Below are positions 36,349 through 44,778 of a stretch of DNA of 64,000 nucleotides, one piece after another. A program made the translations under genes and the position numbers. The notes beneath the pieces were generated by a model. The model was not told the DNA's origin, did not search any database, and worked only from the letters and a program-made list of their open reading frames with translations. Source of the DNA: Streptomyces sp. SJL17-4 (GTDB lineage Bacteria > Actinomycetota > Actinomycetes > Streptomycetales > Streptomycetaceae); NCBI RefSeq assembly GCF_036826855.1, contig NZ_CP104578.1:4189501-4253500 (forward strand). The letters run 5' to 3'. How positions within the stretch are numbered: position 1 is the first letter of the stretch; the number at the start of each line of letters is the position of its first letter.

Positions 36349-37974
36349 TTACCTCTTACGGCGGGCGGTACCGAAGACCGAGCGGCTGATCTCCCGGCCC
36401 AGCTGGGTGCCGATCGACCGCGCAAGGGACTTGAAGATCCCGCTGCCCACCACCTGGTCGGCGAGCGAGGGCTCCGGCTTAGGAGCCCTCGCTCCCTCCT
36501 GCTTCCGCGTCTTCTCGGCCTCCTTGGCCTCGTTCCCGGCCTCTTTCGCCTCCTTCTCGGCCTCCTTGGCGGCCGCCGCTTCAAGTGCCGCCGCCTCCGT
36601 CGCCTGCTGCTCGGCCGTCAGCCTCTCGTACGCCGACTCGCGGTCCACCGCCTCCGCGTACCGCCCGTGGAGGAGCGAGCCCTTCACCGCCGCGTCCAGG
36701 GCGGCAGCGTCGATCGGGCCCATCAGCGACTCCGGCGCCCGCAGCCGGGTCGCCGCGACCGGGGTCGGAGCACCCTTCTCGCTCAGTACGGTGATCACCG
36801 CCTCGCCCGTACCGAGGCCCGTGAGGACCTCCTCCAGGTCGTACGGCGAGTTCGGGAACGTCCGTACCGTCGCCTTCAAGGCCTTCGCGTCGTCCGGGGT
36901 GAACGCGCGCAAGGCGTGCTGCACCCGGTTGCCGAGCTGCGCGAGCACGTCCGACGGCACGTCCTTCGGCGTCTGCGTCACGAAGAACACCCCGACGCCC
37001 TTCGAGCGGATCAGCCGCACGGTCTGGGTGATCGACTGCAGGAAGGTCTTCGACGCCCCGTTGAACAGCAGATGCGCCTCGTCGAAGAAGAAGACCAGCT
37101 TCGGCTTCTCCAGATCGCCGACCTCCGGCAGGTCATGGAAGAGATCCGCGAGCATCCACATCAGAAAGGTCGAGAAGAGCTGCGGCTTGTCCTGCACCGC
37201 CGGCAGTTCCAGGACCGAGACGATCCCGCGCCCGTCCGCCGCCGTCCGCAGCAACTCGCTCGTGTCGAACTCCGGCTCCCCGAAGAAGCCGCCCGCGCCC
37301 TGCTGTTCGAAGGCCGTGATCGCCCGCAGGATCACCCCGGCCGTCACCGTGGAGAGCCCGCCGATCCCCTTCAGCTCCGCCTTCCCGGTGTCCGAGACCA
37401 GGAACGCCACCACCGCCCGCAGATCCTTGAGGTCCACCAGCTCCAGGCCCTTGGAGTCGGCGTAGTGGAAGATCAGGCCGAGCGACTGCTCCTGCGTCTG
37501 GTTGAGCTGGAGCACCTTCGACAGGAGTACGGGGCCGAAACTGGTCACCGTGGCGCGCACCGGGATGCCGGGGCCGGTCCCGCCGAGCCCGTAGAACTCG
37601 CAGGGGAAGCCCGTCGCGCGCCACTCCTGACCGACCTGCGCGGCCCGCTCCCGGACCTTCTCGCCGTCCTCGCCGGGGGCCGAGACGCCGGAGACGTCGC
37701 CCTTGATGTCGGCGAGGAAGACCGGCACGCCGTGCGCCGAGAGCTGCTCGGCGATCAGCTGGAGCGTCTTCGTCTTGCCGGTGCCGGTCGCGCCGGCGAC
37801 CAGCCCGTGCCGGTTGAGCACGGGCAGCGGGATGCGGATCGGCGCGTCCGGGTGACACGCCCCGTCCCAGAGCAGCGCCCCCAGATCGAGTGCCGCCCCC
37901 TCGAAGGCGTATCCGGCGGCGATCTCGGCGGCAGGGCCGCCCAGCACGGCCGGTTGCTGCTCGCTCGCGCTCAT
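36349..37974 (-). CDS. HerA-like ATPase (DUF853)
   Basis: This is 541 residues from ATG 37974. Walker A GATGTGKTK lies at 61-69 and Walker B FFFDEAHLLF around D298, followed by VGVFFVTQTPKDVPSDVLAQLGNRVQHALRAFT, the classic DUF853 region. HerA hexamers translocate DNA, often with the NurA nuclease; no nurA is nearby. A charged coiled coil of Glu/Ala/Lys (residues ~440-495) precedes a basic C-terminus. Conserved in Streptomyces as a single gene; its exact role is unknown. Confidence 0.93.
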   Translation of the reverse strand: MSASEQQPAVLGGPAAEIAAGYAFEGAALDLGALLWDGACHPDAPIRIPLPVLNRHGLVAGATGTGKTKTLQLIAEQLSAHGVPVFLADIKGDVSGVSAPGEDGEKVRERAAQVGQEWRATGFPCEFYGLGGTGPGIPVRATVTSFGPVLLSKVLQLNQTQEQSLGLIFHYADSKGLELVDLKDLRAVVAFLVSDTGKAELKGIGGLSTVTAGVILRAITAFEQQGAGGFFGEPEFDTSELLRTAADGRGIVSVLELPAVQDKPQLFSTFLMWMLADLFHDLPEVGDLEKPKLVFFFDEAHLLFNGASKTFLQSITQTVRLIRSKGVGVFFVTQTPKDVPSDVLAQLGNRVQHALRAFTPDDAKALKATVRTFPNSPYDLEEVLTGLGTGEAVITVLSEKGAPTPVAATRLRAPESLMGPIDAAALDAAVKGSLLHGRYAEAVDRESAYERLTAEQQATEAAALEAAAAKEAEKEAKEAGNEAKEAEKTRKQEGARAPKPEPSLADQVVGSGIFKSLARSIGTQLGREISRSVFGTARRKR

Positions 37975-38070
37975 CACGGCACCCCGATTCCGGTTTGTCA
38001 TATTTCGCACCAGGATCCCACTACCCGGGCATGGCTGCGCCGGGAGCCGCTCGCCCGGTAGGCTTTCCGT

Positions 38071-38367
38071 GTGATCTTCAAGCGCATCGGAAACGGAAAG
38101 CCGTATCCCGACCACGGCCGGGAAAGCACCCGGCAGTGGGCGGACGTCGCCCCGCGCCCGGTCCGTCTCGATCAGCTGGTCACCACCAAGGGCCAGCTGG
38201 ACCTGGAGACGCTGCTCGCCGAGGACTCCACGTTCTACGGCGACCTCTTCGCGCACGTCGTGAAGTGGCAGGGCGATCTCTACCTCGAGGACGGACTGCA
38301 CCGCGCCGTCCGCGCGGCACTCCAGCAGCGCCAGGTGCTGCACGCCCGCGTCCTGGAAATGGACTGA
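38071..38367 (+). CDS. conserved 98-residue actinobacterial protein
   Basis: GTG 38071 starts IFKRIGNGKPYPDHGRESTRQWADVAPRPVRLDQL. Close relatives in Streptomyces are, as I recall, sometimes annotated as VapB-type antitoxins, but there is no adjacent toxin gene and no ribbon-helix-helix pattern is obvious. LYLEDGLHRAVRAALQQRQVLHARVLEMD resembles the helix after a ParB-like loop. Treated here as unknown. It is divergent from the HerA-like gene and followed by a hairpin terminator. Confidence 0.88.
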   Translation: MIFKRIGNGKPYPDHGRESTRQWADVAPRPVRLDQLVTTKGQLDLETLLAEDSTFYGDLFAHVVKWQGDLYLEDGLHRAVRAALQQRQVLHARVLEMD

Positions 38368-38393
38368 GACGGCGCCGACCGGCCCCGTACTCG

Positions 38394-38412
38394 CTGACCC
38401 TTTCGGGGTCAG
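38394..38412 (+). terminator. hairpin terminator
   Basis: CTGACCC-TTTCG-GGGTCAG lies 27 bp after the 98-residue protein gene. Confidence 0.65.
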
Positions 38413-38484
38413 TTCGCCCCCATCCGGACGCGATCACATGATCATCAAGTAGGCATCGCCGACGGGCGGCATTACGCTGCGTTC

Positions 38485-39114
38485 ATGAGCATGCTCACTC
38501 CCCCTGGAATGGGCGGAAAGTACCGCATCACGGGGGACGTCTACCCTCGCATGCGCCGCCCCCACCGCCGGCGCAGGATCATCCTCGCGTCCGCCGCCGC
38601 CGTGGTCGTGCTCGGCGCGGCCGGCTGGGGCACGCTCCAGCTCGTCGACGTCTTCTCCGGCGACGAGGGCACCAGGGCGACGGCCGGAAAACAGGCCGAC
38701 TGCAAACCCGTCGCCCGGGCGACGACCCCGCCCGCCGCCGTCCTCCCCAAGCCCGCCCAGATCACGGTCAACGTCTACAACGCGACCCCGCGCAGCGGGC
38801 TCGCCAAGTCGACCGCGGACGAACTCAAGAAGCGCGGCTTCAAGATCGGCAAGGTGGGGAACGCTCCCGCCGCCTACGACAAGAAGGTCCCCGGCGCCGG
38901 TCTGCTCCTCGGCGCCACGACCGCCGCCAAGGGCGTCTTCCCGGTCCTCGGCACCCAGCTCGCGGGCGCCACGACGAAGACGGACACCCGGGGCACGGCG
39001 GACGTGGACCTGATCATCGGGACCGCCTTCAAGAACCTGGCCCCGAAGAAGACGGCGGACGCGGCCCTGGTCGCCCTGACCAAGCCCGCGCCCGTACCGA
39101 CCGGAAAGTGCTGA
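38485..39114 (+). CDS. membrane-anchored LytR_C domain protein
   Basis: This is 209 residues. The cytoplasmic Arg-rich head (MRRPHRRRRIILA) leads into one transmembrane helix (ILASAAAVVVLGAAGWGTLQLV). The extracytoplasmic part ITVNVYNATPRSGLAKSTADELKKRGFKIGKVGNA is a LytR_C (cell-envelope-related) domain. Unlike LytR-CpsA-Psr proteins it has no transferase domain. It probably binds cell-wall components. The 3' end faces the upp tandem-repeat array. Confidence 0.9.
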   Translation: MSMLTPPGMGGKYRITGDVYPRMRRPHRRRRIILASAAAVVVLGAAGWGTLQLVDVFSGDEGTRATAGKQADCKPVARATTPPAAVLPKPAQITVNVYNATPRSGLAKSTADELKKRGFKIGKVGNAPAAYDKKVPGAGLLLGATTAAKGVFPVLGTQLAGATTKTDTRGTADVDLIIGTAFKNLAPKKTADAALVALTKPAPVPTGKC

Positions 39115-39128
39115 GGTAGTTTTTCGTG

Positions 39129-39234
39129 TTCGGCGGAGCCGACAGCGCTTGTTCGGCGGAGCCGACAGTGCCTATTCGGCGGAGCCGACAGTGCCTATTC
39201 GGCGGAGCCGACAGTGCCTATTCGGCGGAGCCGT
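39129..39234. repeat. 23-bp tandem hairpin repeat derived from the upp 3' end
   Basis: Five copies with exact 23-bp spacing (starts 39129, 39152, 39175, 39198, 39221) share TTCGGCGGAGCCGACAGTGC. Each contains TCGGC-GGA-GCCGA, a five-pair hairpin (the last copy diverges after TTCGGCGGAGCCG). The copy at 39221 encodes the last residues of uracil phosphoribosyltransferase, with the stop codon at 39218-39220. The other four lie in the 3' untranslated region. They sit between convergent genes and probably act together as terminator. Confidence 0.95.
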
Positions 39235-39853
39235 ACATGCGGTCGCCCGCGTCGCCCAGGCCCGGGACGATGTAGCCGTTCTCGTTGAGACGCTCGTCGA
39301 CCGAGGCCGTCACGACGGTGACGGGGGTGCCCGCCAGCTCGCGCTCCATGATCTCGACGCCCTCCGGGGCGGCGAGGAGCACGACCGCGGTCACGTCGTC
39401 GGCGCCGCGCTTGATGAGCTCCTGGATGGCCGCGACGAGCGTGCCGCCGGTCGCCAGCATCGGGTCCAGGACGTACACCTGGCGGCCCGAGAGGTCCTCC
39501 GGCATCCGCGTGGCGTAGGTCGACGCCTCCAGCGTCTCCTCGTTGCGGATCATGCCCAGGAAGCCGACCTCGGCGGTCGGGAGCAGCCGGACCATGCCGT
39601 CGAGCATGCCGAGCCCGGCGCGCAGGATCGGGACCACCAGCGGACGCGGGTACGACAGCTTCACGCCGGTCGTGGGCGTCACGGGGGTCTCGATGTCGAC
39701 CTGCTCGGTCCGGACGTCCCTGGTGGCCTCGTAGGCGAGCAGGGTGACCAGCTCGTCGGCGAGCCGACGGAAGGTCGCGGAGTCCGTGCGCTTGTCGCGC
39801 AGCGTGGTGAGCTTGTGGGCGACCAGCGGGTGATCGACGACGTGGAGACGCAT
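39218..39853 (-). CDS. upp: uracil phosphoribosyltransferase
   Basis: This is a 211-residue salvage enzyme converting uracil and PRPP to UMP in the cytoplasm. [19 protein letters not shown] and the PRPP-binding [14 protein letters not shown] (residues 130-143) are diagnostic, and [16 protein letters not shown] is the uracil-binding C-terminal segment. Length and start ([20 protein letters not shown]) are standard. The very end and stop codon are part of a 23-bp tandem repeat extending downstream. Confidence 0.98.
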   Translation of the reverse strand: MRLHVVDHPLVAHKLTTLRDKRTDSATFRRLADELVTLLAYEATRDVRTEQVDIETPVTPTTGVKLSYPRPLVVPILRAGLGMLDGMVRLLPTAEVGFLGMIRNEETLEASTYATRMPEDLSGRQVYVLDPMLATGGTLVAAIQELIKRGADDVTAVVLLAAPEGVEIMERELAGTPVTVVTASVDERLNENGYIVPGLGDAGDRMYGSAE

Positions 39854-39945
39854 GACTCAACAGTAGCCCGCCGCGCACTGGCGTCGACCCGCGCCACTGG
39901 GGGAAGGTGGGAACACGGGGACCCGGCGATGGGGTGGAGTGGCCC

Positions 39946-40155
39946 ATGCCCGACCTGGAAGAACCGGCCGAGGGTGCCGCCGAGGGGGCGGCCCGGAAGC
40001 CGGCACCGGAGACCGACGCGGAGCGCCGCAGGCGCCGCGCCCAGTTCCTCCGTGAACTGGGCGAGGCCAAGGCGCTGCGTGAACGCGTCCAGCCGAGGCG
40101 GGCCCGGGCGGCCCGGATGCGCCAGGCCATGCGCATGCGGACGTTCCGCTGGTGA
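39946..40155 (+). CDS. small basic conserved protein
   Basis: From ATG 39946 there are 69 residues: an acidic Pro/Ala head (MPDLEEPAEGAAEGAARKPAPE) and a strongly basic tail (AERRRRRAQFLRELGEAKALRERVQPRRARAARMRQAMRMR-type helix). No family recognised. It is divergent from upp. An upstream ATG at 39907 would add 13 residues. The basic helix could bind nucleic acid, which is only a guess. Confidence 0.6.
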   Translation: MPDLEEPAEGAAEGAARKPAPETDAERRRRRAQFLRELGEAKALRERVQPRRARAARMRQAMRMRTFRW

Positions 40156-40394
40156 GCCGCCCGCCGCTCCGTGCCCGGCCACGCCCTGTCCCGTCCCCGT
40201 CCCGTCCCCTTGTGCGCCCCCAGCGTGCGCCGGGGTCGCACGCCCGCCCGATCGCGGGGTCGTTCAGACTGATGCACGACTCAAGAGCCGAAGACCTCTC
40301 CTGTGGGCGCCGTATCTGTCACGATGCCGATTGGGCGGGGCATCAGGAGCGCGCCGCCGGATCGTCACACCTCTGATCAGTGGGAGAGAGTCAG

Positions 40395-40928
40395 GTGTAC
40401 TTCGCCGCACTGCTCGCGCGCACCGAAGACGGGTGGGAAGCGAGCGACACGGAGCTCGACGACGTGGAGACCCTGTCGGATCTGACCGAGCTCGCCCGCG
40501 AGGCCTCGGACGACGACACGGTGATCGTCTTCATCGAGCAGGAGGACGCGTGGTTCGGGATCGTACGGATCGAGGGTGAGGAAGACCCTCGCATCTACGT
40601 CTCGGACGGCGCCGCCGCCGCCCGTTCCTCGTACGGGGAGATCCTCACCCGGGAGATCCTCGGCGACGACCTGGACGACATCGTCGACGAGCTCGAGTCG
40701 CTGGACCTGGACGGCACGGAGGACGGGGAGCCGCTCGACGGCGACACGGACGACGACGAGGAGACGAGCGTCGCCGCCGAGGCCGTACCGGCCGCTCCGG
40801 TCGGCGACCGGCTGATCCTTGCGGACCTCGGTATGTCCGCGGCGGACCTGCTGGCGCTCGAAAGCGAGGCGCTCGCGGAGATCGCGGACGCGCTGGGGGC
40901 CGCCGAGGTCCTGGAGGCCGTCCGCTAG
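40395..40928 (+). CDS. tRNA adenosine deaminase-associated protein
   Basis: GTG 40395 has GGGAGAG nine bases upstream and gives 177 residues. VYFAALLARTEDGWEASDTELDDVETLSDL is the conserved start of the actinobacterial family always found immediately upstream of tadA. The middle is very acidic (DDLDDIVDELESLDLDG...DGDTDDDEE). It shares one base with tadA (TAGTG junction), so the two are translationally coupled. Presumed partner of TadA; mechanism unknown. Confidence 0.93.
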   Translation: MYFAALLARTEDGWEASDTELDDVETLSDLTELAREASDDDTVIVFIEQEDAWFGIVRIEGEEDPRIYVSDGAAAARSSYGEILTREILGDDLDDIVDELESLDLDGTEDGEPLDGDTDDDEETSVAAEAVPAAPVGDRLILADLGMSAADLLALESEALAEIADALGAAEVLEAVR

Positions 40929-41419
40929 TGGCCCGCGCTGTACCAGTCGTACCTGCGCCCGACCCCGTTCGGGACCCCTGGCGGGACGCCATGCGGCTCG
41001 CCCTGGCCGAGGCCGACGCGGCCCTGCCGGCCGGTGACGTACCGGTCGGCGCGGTCGTACTCGGCCCGGACGGCGCCGTGCTCGCGCGCGGGCACAACGA
41101 GCGGGAGGCGGCCGGTGACCCCACCGCGCACGCCGAGGTGCTCGCCCTGCGCCGGGCGGCCGCGGCGACCGGGGAGTGGCGGCTGACGGGCTGCACGCTG
41201 GTCGTGACCCTGGAGCCGTGCGTGATGTGCGCGGGGGCACTCGTCCAGTCGCGGGTCGAGCGGGTGGTGTTCGGCGCGCCCGACGAGAAGGCGGGCGCGG
41301 CCGGTTCGCTCTGGGACCTCGTGCGGGACCGCCGGCTCAACCACCGGCCCGAGGTGATCCAGGGCGTGCTCGGCGAGGAGTGCGCGGAACAGCTCACGGC
41401 CTTCTTCCGCACCCGCTGA
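40928..41419 (+). CDS. tadA: tRNA(Arg) adenosine-34 deaminase
   Basis: This is a 163-residue zinc enzyme that converts wobble A34 to inosine in tRNA-Arg(ACG), a tRNA also encoded in this window at 62419. The active site is H68-A-E70 (PTAHAEVLAL) with C98 and C101 (EPCVMCAGAL). DVPVGAVV and the C-terminal ECAEQLTAFFRTR fit. It begins at the GTG overlapping the preceding stop codon. Confidence 0.96.
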   Translation: MARAVPVVPAPDPVRDPWRDAMRLALAEADAALPAGDVPVGAVVLGPDGAVLARGHNEREAAGDPTAHAEVLALRRAAAATGEWRLTGCTLVVTLEPCVMCAGALVQSRVERVVFGAPDEKAGAAGSLWDLVRDRRLNHRPEVIQGVLGEECAEQLTAFFRTR

Positions 41420-41474
41420 CCTGCCACGGGATACGGATTTCATCGCAGCGCGAGTTTCGGCTAAGCTCTCTCTC

Positions 41475-41559
41475 GGTAGCGTGTCCGAGCGGCCGAAGGA
41501 GCTCGCCTCGAAAGCGAGTGTGGCGCAAGTCACCGAGGGTTCAAATCCCTCCGCTACCG
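41475..41559 (+). tRNA. tRNA-Ser(CGA)
   Basis: Acceptor GGTAGCG pairs with CGCTACC plus discriminator G. The anticodon arm CTCGC-CTCGAAA-GCGAG exposes CGA, there is a long variable arm, and the T-loop is GGTTCAAATCC. The CCA end is not encoded. Confidence 0.97.
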
Positions 41560-41567
41560 CTTCGATC

Positions 41568-41598
41568 GAAGGGCCCGGTGCATTGCACCGGGCCCTTC
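41568..41598 (+). terminator. terminator after tRNA-Ser(CGA)
   Basis: A perfect 15-bp inverted repeat (GAAGGGCCCGGTGCA and complement) begins 9 bp after the tRNA. Confidence 0.85.
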
Positions 41599-42006
41599 GG
41601 CGTATCCCCGTACAGTCCTCCCGTCCTCCCGTCCTCGCGATACGACAGAGGCCCCGTACGCGCGCGTGGCGCGGCCGGGGCCTTCTTTCGTCGGGCAGGG
41701 AAGCTTGGACGGGGGGAGCGGCATCGGGGGGACAAGCCGCTCCCCCCGATGAGAACCGGTCCTACAAGTCCTGCGCCGCGGTCAGGGGGGAAGCTCGCGG
41801 CGCGGACCCCGCAGTGCGGGCCGGTTCCAGGAGCCCTTCCGATTCCTGCCAGATCTTCCGGGCTCGACATCCATCCTGCTCCGTCATCACCCTTCCGGGT
41901 GGCGGCGAAAGGCCTCGATCTTCGGGCCCTTGGTCCATAAAGCCTCGGTTAGAGTGGCGCGGTCGTACGGCGGGGGAACAGGCGGGGGAACACGGGAGGG
42001 CTGGCC
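41599..42006. other. intergenic stretch with further hairpins, no gene seen
   Basis: Two more inverted repeats occur. GGCCCCG (41649) pairs with CGGGGCC near 41677, followed by TTCTTTC. GGGGGGAGCGGC (41713) pairs with GCCGCTCCCCCC near 41746. They could be back-up terminators. The remaining ~200 bp shows no convincing reading frame until the 54-codon gene. Confidence 0.6.
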
Positions 42007-42171
42007 ATGGCGCAAGCGAAGAAGGTCGCGCTCTACGCGGTCTCGGTCTTTGTGCTGTACACGATCATCACGTCCCCGGCCCGGGCCGCTGATCTCGTAC
42101 AGGTAGGGTTCGAGGGCATTTCCAGCGCCGCCCAGGGTGTCGGCGAGTTCATGACCGAACTCATCAACTAG
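42007..42171 (+). CDS. 54-residue secreted or membrane peptide
   Basis: ATG 42007 has GGGAGGG seven bases upstream. The product starts AQAKKVALYAVSVFVLYTIITSPARA, a signal-peptide-like or membrane segment ending in an AxA cut site, leaving about 26 residues (ADLVQVGFEGISSAAQGVGE then FMTELIN). It ends 9 bp before the Dabb gene, with likely coupling. I recall similar short proteins in other streptomycetes; function unknown. Confidence 0.8.
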   Translation: MAQAKKVALYAVSVFVLYTIITSPARAADLVQVGFEGISSAAQGVGEFMTELIN

Positions 42172-42180
42172 GAGCCCTTC

Positions 42181-42474
42181 GTGATCCGCCATCTGGTCCT
42201 CTTCAAGCTCAACGACGGTGTCGCGCGCGACGAGCCGCGTGTCGTCGCCGGCGTCGAGGCGTTCCGCGCCCTCGGCGACCAGATCCCGGAGCTGCGCTTC
42301 TGGGAGTGCGACTGGAACATCACGGACCGGCCGATCGCGTACGACTTCGCCATCAACTCGGCCGTCGAGGACACCGACGCGCTCCAGCGCTACCTGGAGC
42401 ACCCCGCGCACCAGGCGGGTGTCGCCCAGTGGCGCGAGTTCGCCACCTGGGTGATCGCGGACTACGCGTTCTAG
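42181..42474 (+). CDS. Dabb (stress-responsive A/B barrel) family protein
   Basis: GTG 42181 follows AGGAG and gives 97 residues. IRHLVLFKLNDGVARDE and the C-terminal LQRYLEHPAHQAGVAQWREFATWVIADYAF are typical of the ferredoxin-like dimeric Dabb domain. Family members include stress proteins and small cyclases; activity here unknown. It lies between the 54-residue peptide and sigF. Confidence 0.93.
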   Translation: MIRHLVLFKLNDGVARDEPRVVAGVEAFRALGDQIPELRFWECDWNITDRPIAYDFAINSAVEDTDALQRYLEHPAHQAGVAQWREFATWVIADYAF

Positions 42475-42684
42475 TCCGCGTTCGACGCGTTCCGGGTCTG
42501 CGTTCGACGCGTTCCGGTCCGCGATCGACGCCCCGCCCCCCGCCGTCGAGGTGGGGGGCTTTTTCGTGCGCGATTCCACGCGTGACCTCCCCTTTTTCCG
42601 TCACTATGCCCTCAACACGTCGATATGCGGTGCTTGCACACAGTGGACATGTCTTGTGATGCTATGACCGCTTTTGACGGATGA

Positions 42685-42710
42685 GTTGACCGTAGTTGAC
42701 CCAGTCGACC
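42685..42710 (+). promoter_or_regulatory. repeated GTTGACC half-sites upstream of sigF
   Basis: GTTGACC at 42685 and 42695, then GTCGACC at 42704, are spaced about one helical turn apart, 25-50 bp before the sigF start. They could be a regulator site or contain a -35 TTGACC element. Confidence 0.4.
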
Positions 42711-42734
42711 AGCAAGACCAGCCAAAGGGGTGGC

Positions 42735-43586
42735 GTGAACGTGCCGGCCAGTACAGCGCCTCAGGTCCCGCCCCAGCACGAGGCGGGCGGGGCGGAGACC
42801 CCCCGCCCGCGGCCCCAGAGCACCCGTGGCGCCGACACCCGCGCCCTCACCCAGGTGCTCTTCGGGCAGCTCAAGAACCTGGAACCGGGCACTCCCGAGC
42901 ACCACCGGGTGCGCGGGGCCCTCATCGAGGCCAACCTCCCCCTCGTGCGGTACGCGGCGGCCCGCTTCCGTTCCCGCAACGAGCCGATGGAGGACGTCGT
43001 CCAGGTCGGCACCATCGGCCTGATCAACGCCATCGACCGCTTCGACCCCGACCGAGGCGTCCAGTTCCCGACGTTCGCCATGCCGACCGTCGTCGGCGAG
43101 ATCAAGCGGTACTTCCGCGACAACGTCCGCACCGTGCACGTGCCCCGCCGGCTGCACGAGCTCTGGGTCCAGGTGAACGGCGCCACCGAGGACCTCACGA
43201 CCGCCCACGGCCGCTCCCCCACGACCGCCGAGATCGCCGAGCGGCTGCGGATCGCCGAGGACGAGGTACTCGCCTGCATCGAGGCCGGACGCTCGTACCA
43301 CGCGACCTCCCTGGAGGCCGCACAGGAGGGCGATGGACTGCCCGGCCTGCTCGACCGGCTCGGCTACGAGGACCCCGCCCTCGCCGGCGTCGAGCACCGC
43401 GACCTCGTCCGCCACCTGCTCGTCCAACTGCCCGAGCGGGAGCAGCGGATCCTGATGCTGCGCTACTACAGCAATCTGACGCAGTCCCAGATCAGCCAGG
43501 AACTCGGCGTCTCCCAGATGCATGTGTCAAGGCTCCTCGCCCGCAGCTTCGCGCGTTTGAGATCCGCAAACAGAATCGAGGCGTAA
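42735..43586 (+). CDS. sigF: RNA polymerase sigma factor, SigF-like (SigB/F/G family)
   Basis: From GTG 42735 (alternative GTG 42741) there are 283 residues. Region 2 ([37 protein letters not shown]) and region 4 ([28 protein letters not shown]) are complete. From its place between the Dabb gene and a second paralogue I assign it to S. coelicolor SigF, the late, forespore sigma factor for spore-wall and pigment maturation. No anti-sigma gene is adjacent. The -10/-35 elements are not identifiable by eye. Confidence 0.88.
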   Translation: MNVPASTAPQVPPQHEAGGAETPRPRPQSTRGADTRALTQVLFGQLKNLEPGTPEHHRVRGALIEANLPLVRYAAARFRSRNEPMEDVVQVGTIGLINAIDRFDPDRGVQFPTFAMPTVVGEIKRYFRDNVRTVHVPRRLHELWVQVNGATEDLTTAHGRSPTTAEIAERLRIAEDEVLACIEAGRSYHATSLEAAQEGDGLPGLLDRLGYEDPALAGVEHRDLVRHLLVQLPEREQRILMLRYYSNLTQSQISQELGVSQMHVSRLLARSFARLRSANRIEA

Positions 43587-43670
43587 CCGGATCGGGTAGA
43601 CCGGTTCGGAGCAGTTCTGCGGCGCCCCAAATGCCGTACACCCCTTGTTTCCTGCGGATATGCACCCTCG

Positions 43671-43682
43671 CCTTGTCGACAA
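43671..43682. promoter_or_regulatory. palindrome upstream of sigN
   Basis: CTTGTCGACAAG is a perfect 12-bp palindrome 139 bp before the sigN start. An AACCGG...CCGGTT repeat at 43585-43606 just past the sigF stop may terminate sigF. Neither has a known binder. Confidence 0.45.
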
Positions 43683-43821
43683 GTCACTACAGCGTGTTGC
43701 CGACATGTGACATTCTGCTGGAACCGAGTTTGCCGCAGCCCCGCCGCCGGTATTCAGGTGGAGGCTGCGTTCCTCAGATGGTCGCGGCCACCGCGACCGT
43801 CCGCGACCTCAAGGGGGTGGC

Positions 43822-44727
43822 ATGTCCACAGAACTGGGCAGCTCGAAGGTGCTCACGCTCACGCCCGTTCCCGTGCCCACGCAGACGACGGCGCCGACCG
43901 CGACCGAGAGCGCGGAGACCGCGCCTCCGCCGATGGTCGTCACGTCCGGAGCCCTCGACACCCGCACCCTCTCCCGCTCCCTCTTCCTGAGGCTGCGCGC
44001 CCTCGACACCGAGGGTGCCGCCGCCGACAGCCCGGAGCGGACCTACGTCCGCGACACCCTCATCGAGCTCAACCTCCCCCTCGTGCGGTACGCGGCGGCC
44101 CGCTTCCGCTCCCGCAACGAGCCGATGGAGGACATCGTCCAGGTCGGCACCATCGGCCTGATCAAGGCGATCGACCGCTTCGACTGCGAACGGGGCGTGG
44201 AGTTCCCGACGTTCGCGATGCCGACGGTCGTCGGTGAGATCAAGCGCTTCTTCCGCGACACCTCCTGGTCGGTCCGCGTCCCGCGTCGGCTCCAGGAGCT
44301 GCGCCTCGCCCTCACCAAGGCCAGCGACGAGCTCGCCCAGAAGCTCGACCGCTCCCCCACCGTGCCCGAACTCGCCGCCGTGCTCGGGGTGTCGGAGGAG
44401 GACGTCGTCGACGGCCTCGCCGTGGGCAACGCGTACACCGCCTCCTCGCTCGACTCCCCCTCGCCCGAGGACGACGGCGGCGAGGGCTCCCTCGCCGACC
44501 GCCTGGGCTACGAGGACACGGCGCTCGAAGGCGTCGAGTACCGCGAGTCGCTCAAGCCGCTGCTCGCCAAACTCCCGCCCCGGGAGCGGCAGATCATCAT
44601 GCTGCGCTTCTTCGCCAACATGACCCAGTCGCAGATCGGCGAGGAGGTCGGCATCTCCCAGATGCACGTCTCGCGGCTGCTCACCCGCACCCTCGCCCAG
44701 CTGCGCGAGGGCCTCATCGCCGACTGA
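43822..44727 (+). CDS. sigN: RNA polymerase sigma factor, SigN-like (SigB/F/G family)
   Basis: ATG 43822 follows AAGGGGGTGGC and gives 301 residues. Region 2 ([37 protein letters not shown]) is almost identical to the neighbouring SigF in protein and DNA. Region 4 is [31 protein letters not shown]. By position it corresponds to S. coelicolor SigN, expressed in sporulating hyphae. The Pro/Thr-rich N-terminus differs from SigF. It has its own 235-bp upstream region. Confidence 0.87.
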   Translation: MSTELGSSKVLTLTPVPVPTQTTAPTATESAETAPPPMVVTSGALDTRTLSRSLFLRLRALDTEGAAADSPERTYVRDTLIELNLPLVRYAAARFRSRNEPMEDIVQVGTIGLIKAIDRFDCERGVEFPTFAMPTVVGEIKRFFRDTSWSVRVPRRLQELRLALTKASDELAQKLDRSPTVPELAAVLGVSEEDVVDGLAVGNAYTASSLDSPSPEDDGGEGSLADRLGYEDTALEGVEYRESLKPLLAKLPPRERQIIMLRFFANMTQSQIGEEVGISQMHVSRLLTRTLAQLREGLIAD

Positions 44728-44778
44728 AGTTCCGCGAAGGGCTCCCTTGTTGACGGATCGTCAGACAGACTGGCGGTT

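Noticed and set aside
39129..39234. CRISPR array
   Set aside because: Units are contiguous 23-bp copies without unique spacers and derive from the upp 3' end; no cas genes are present.
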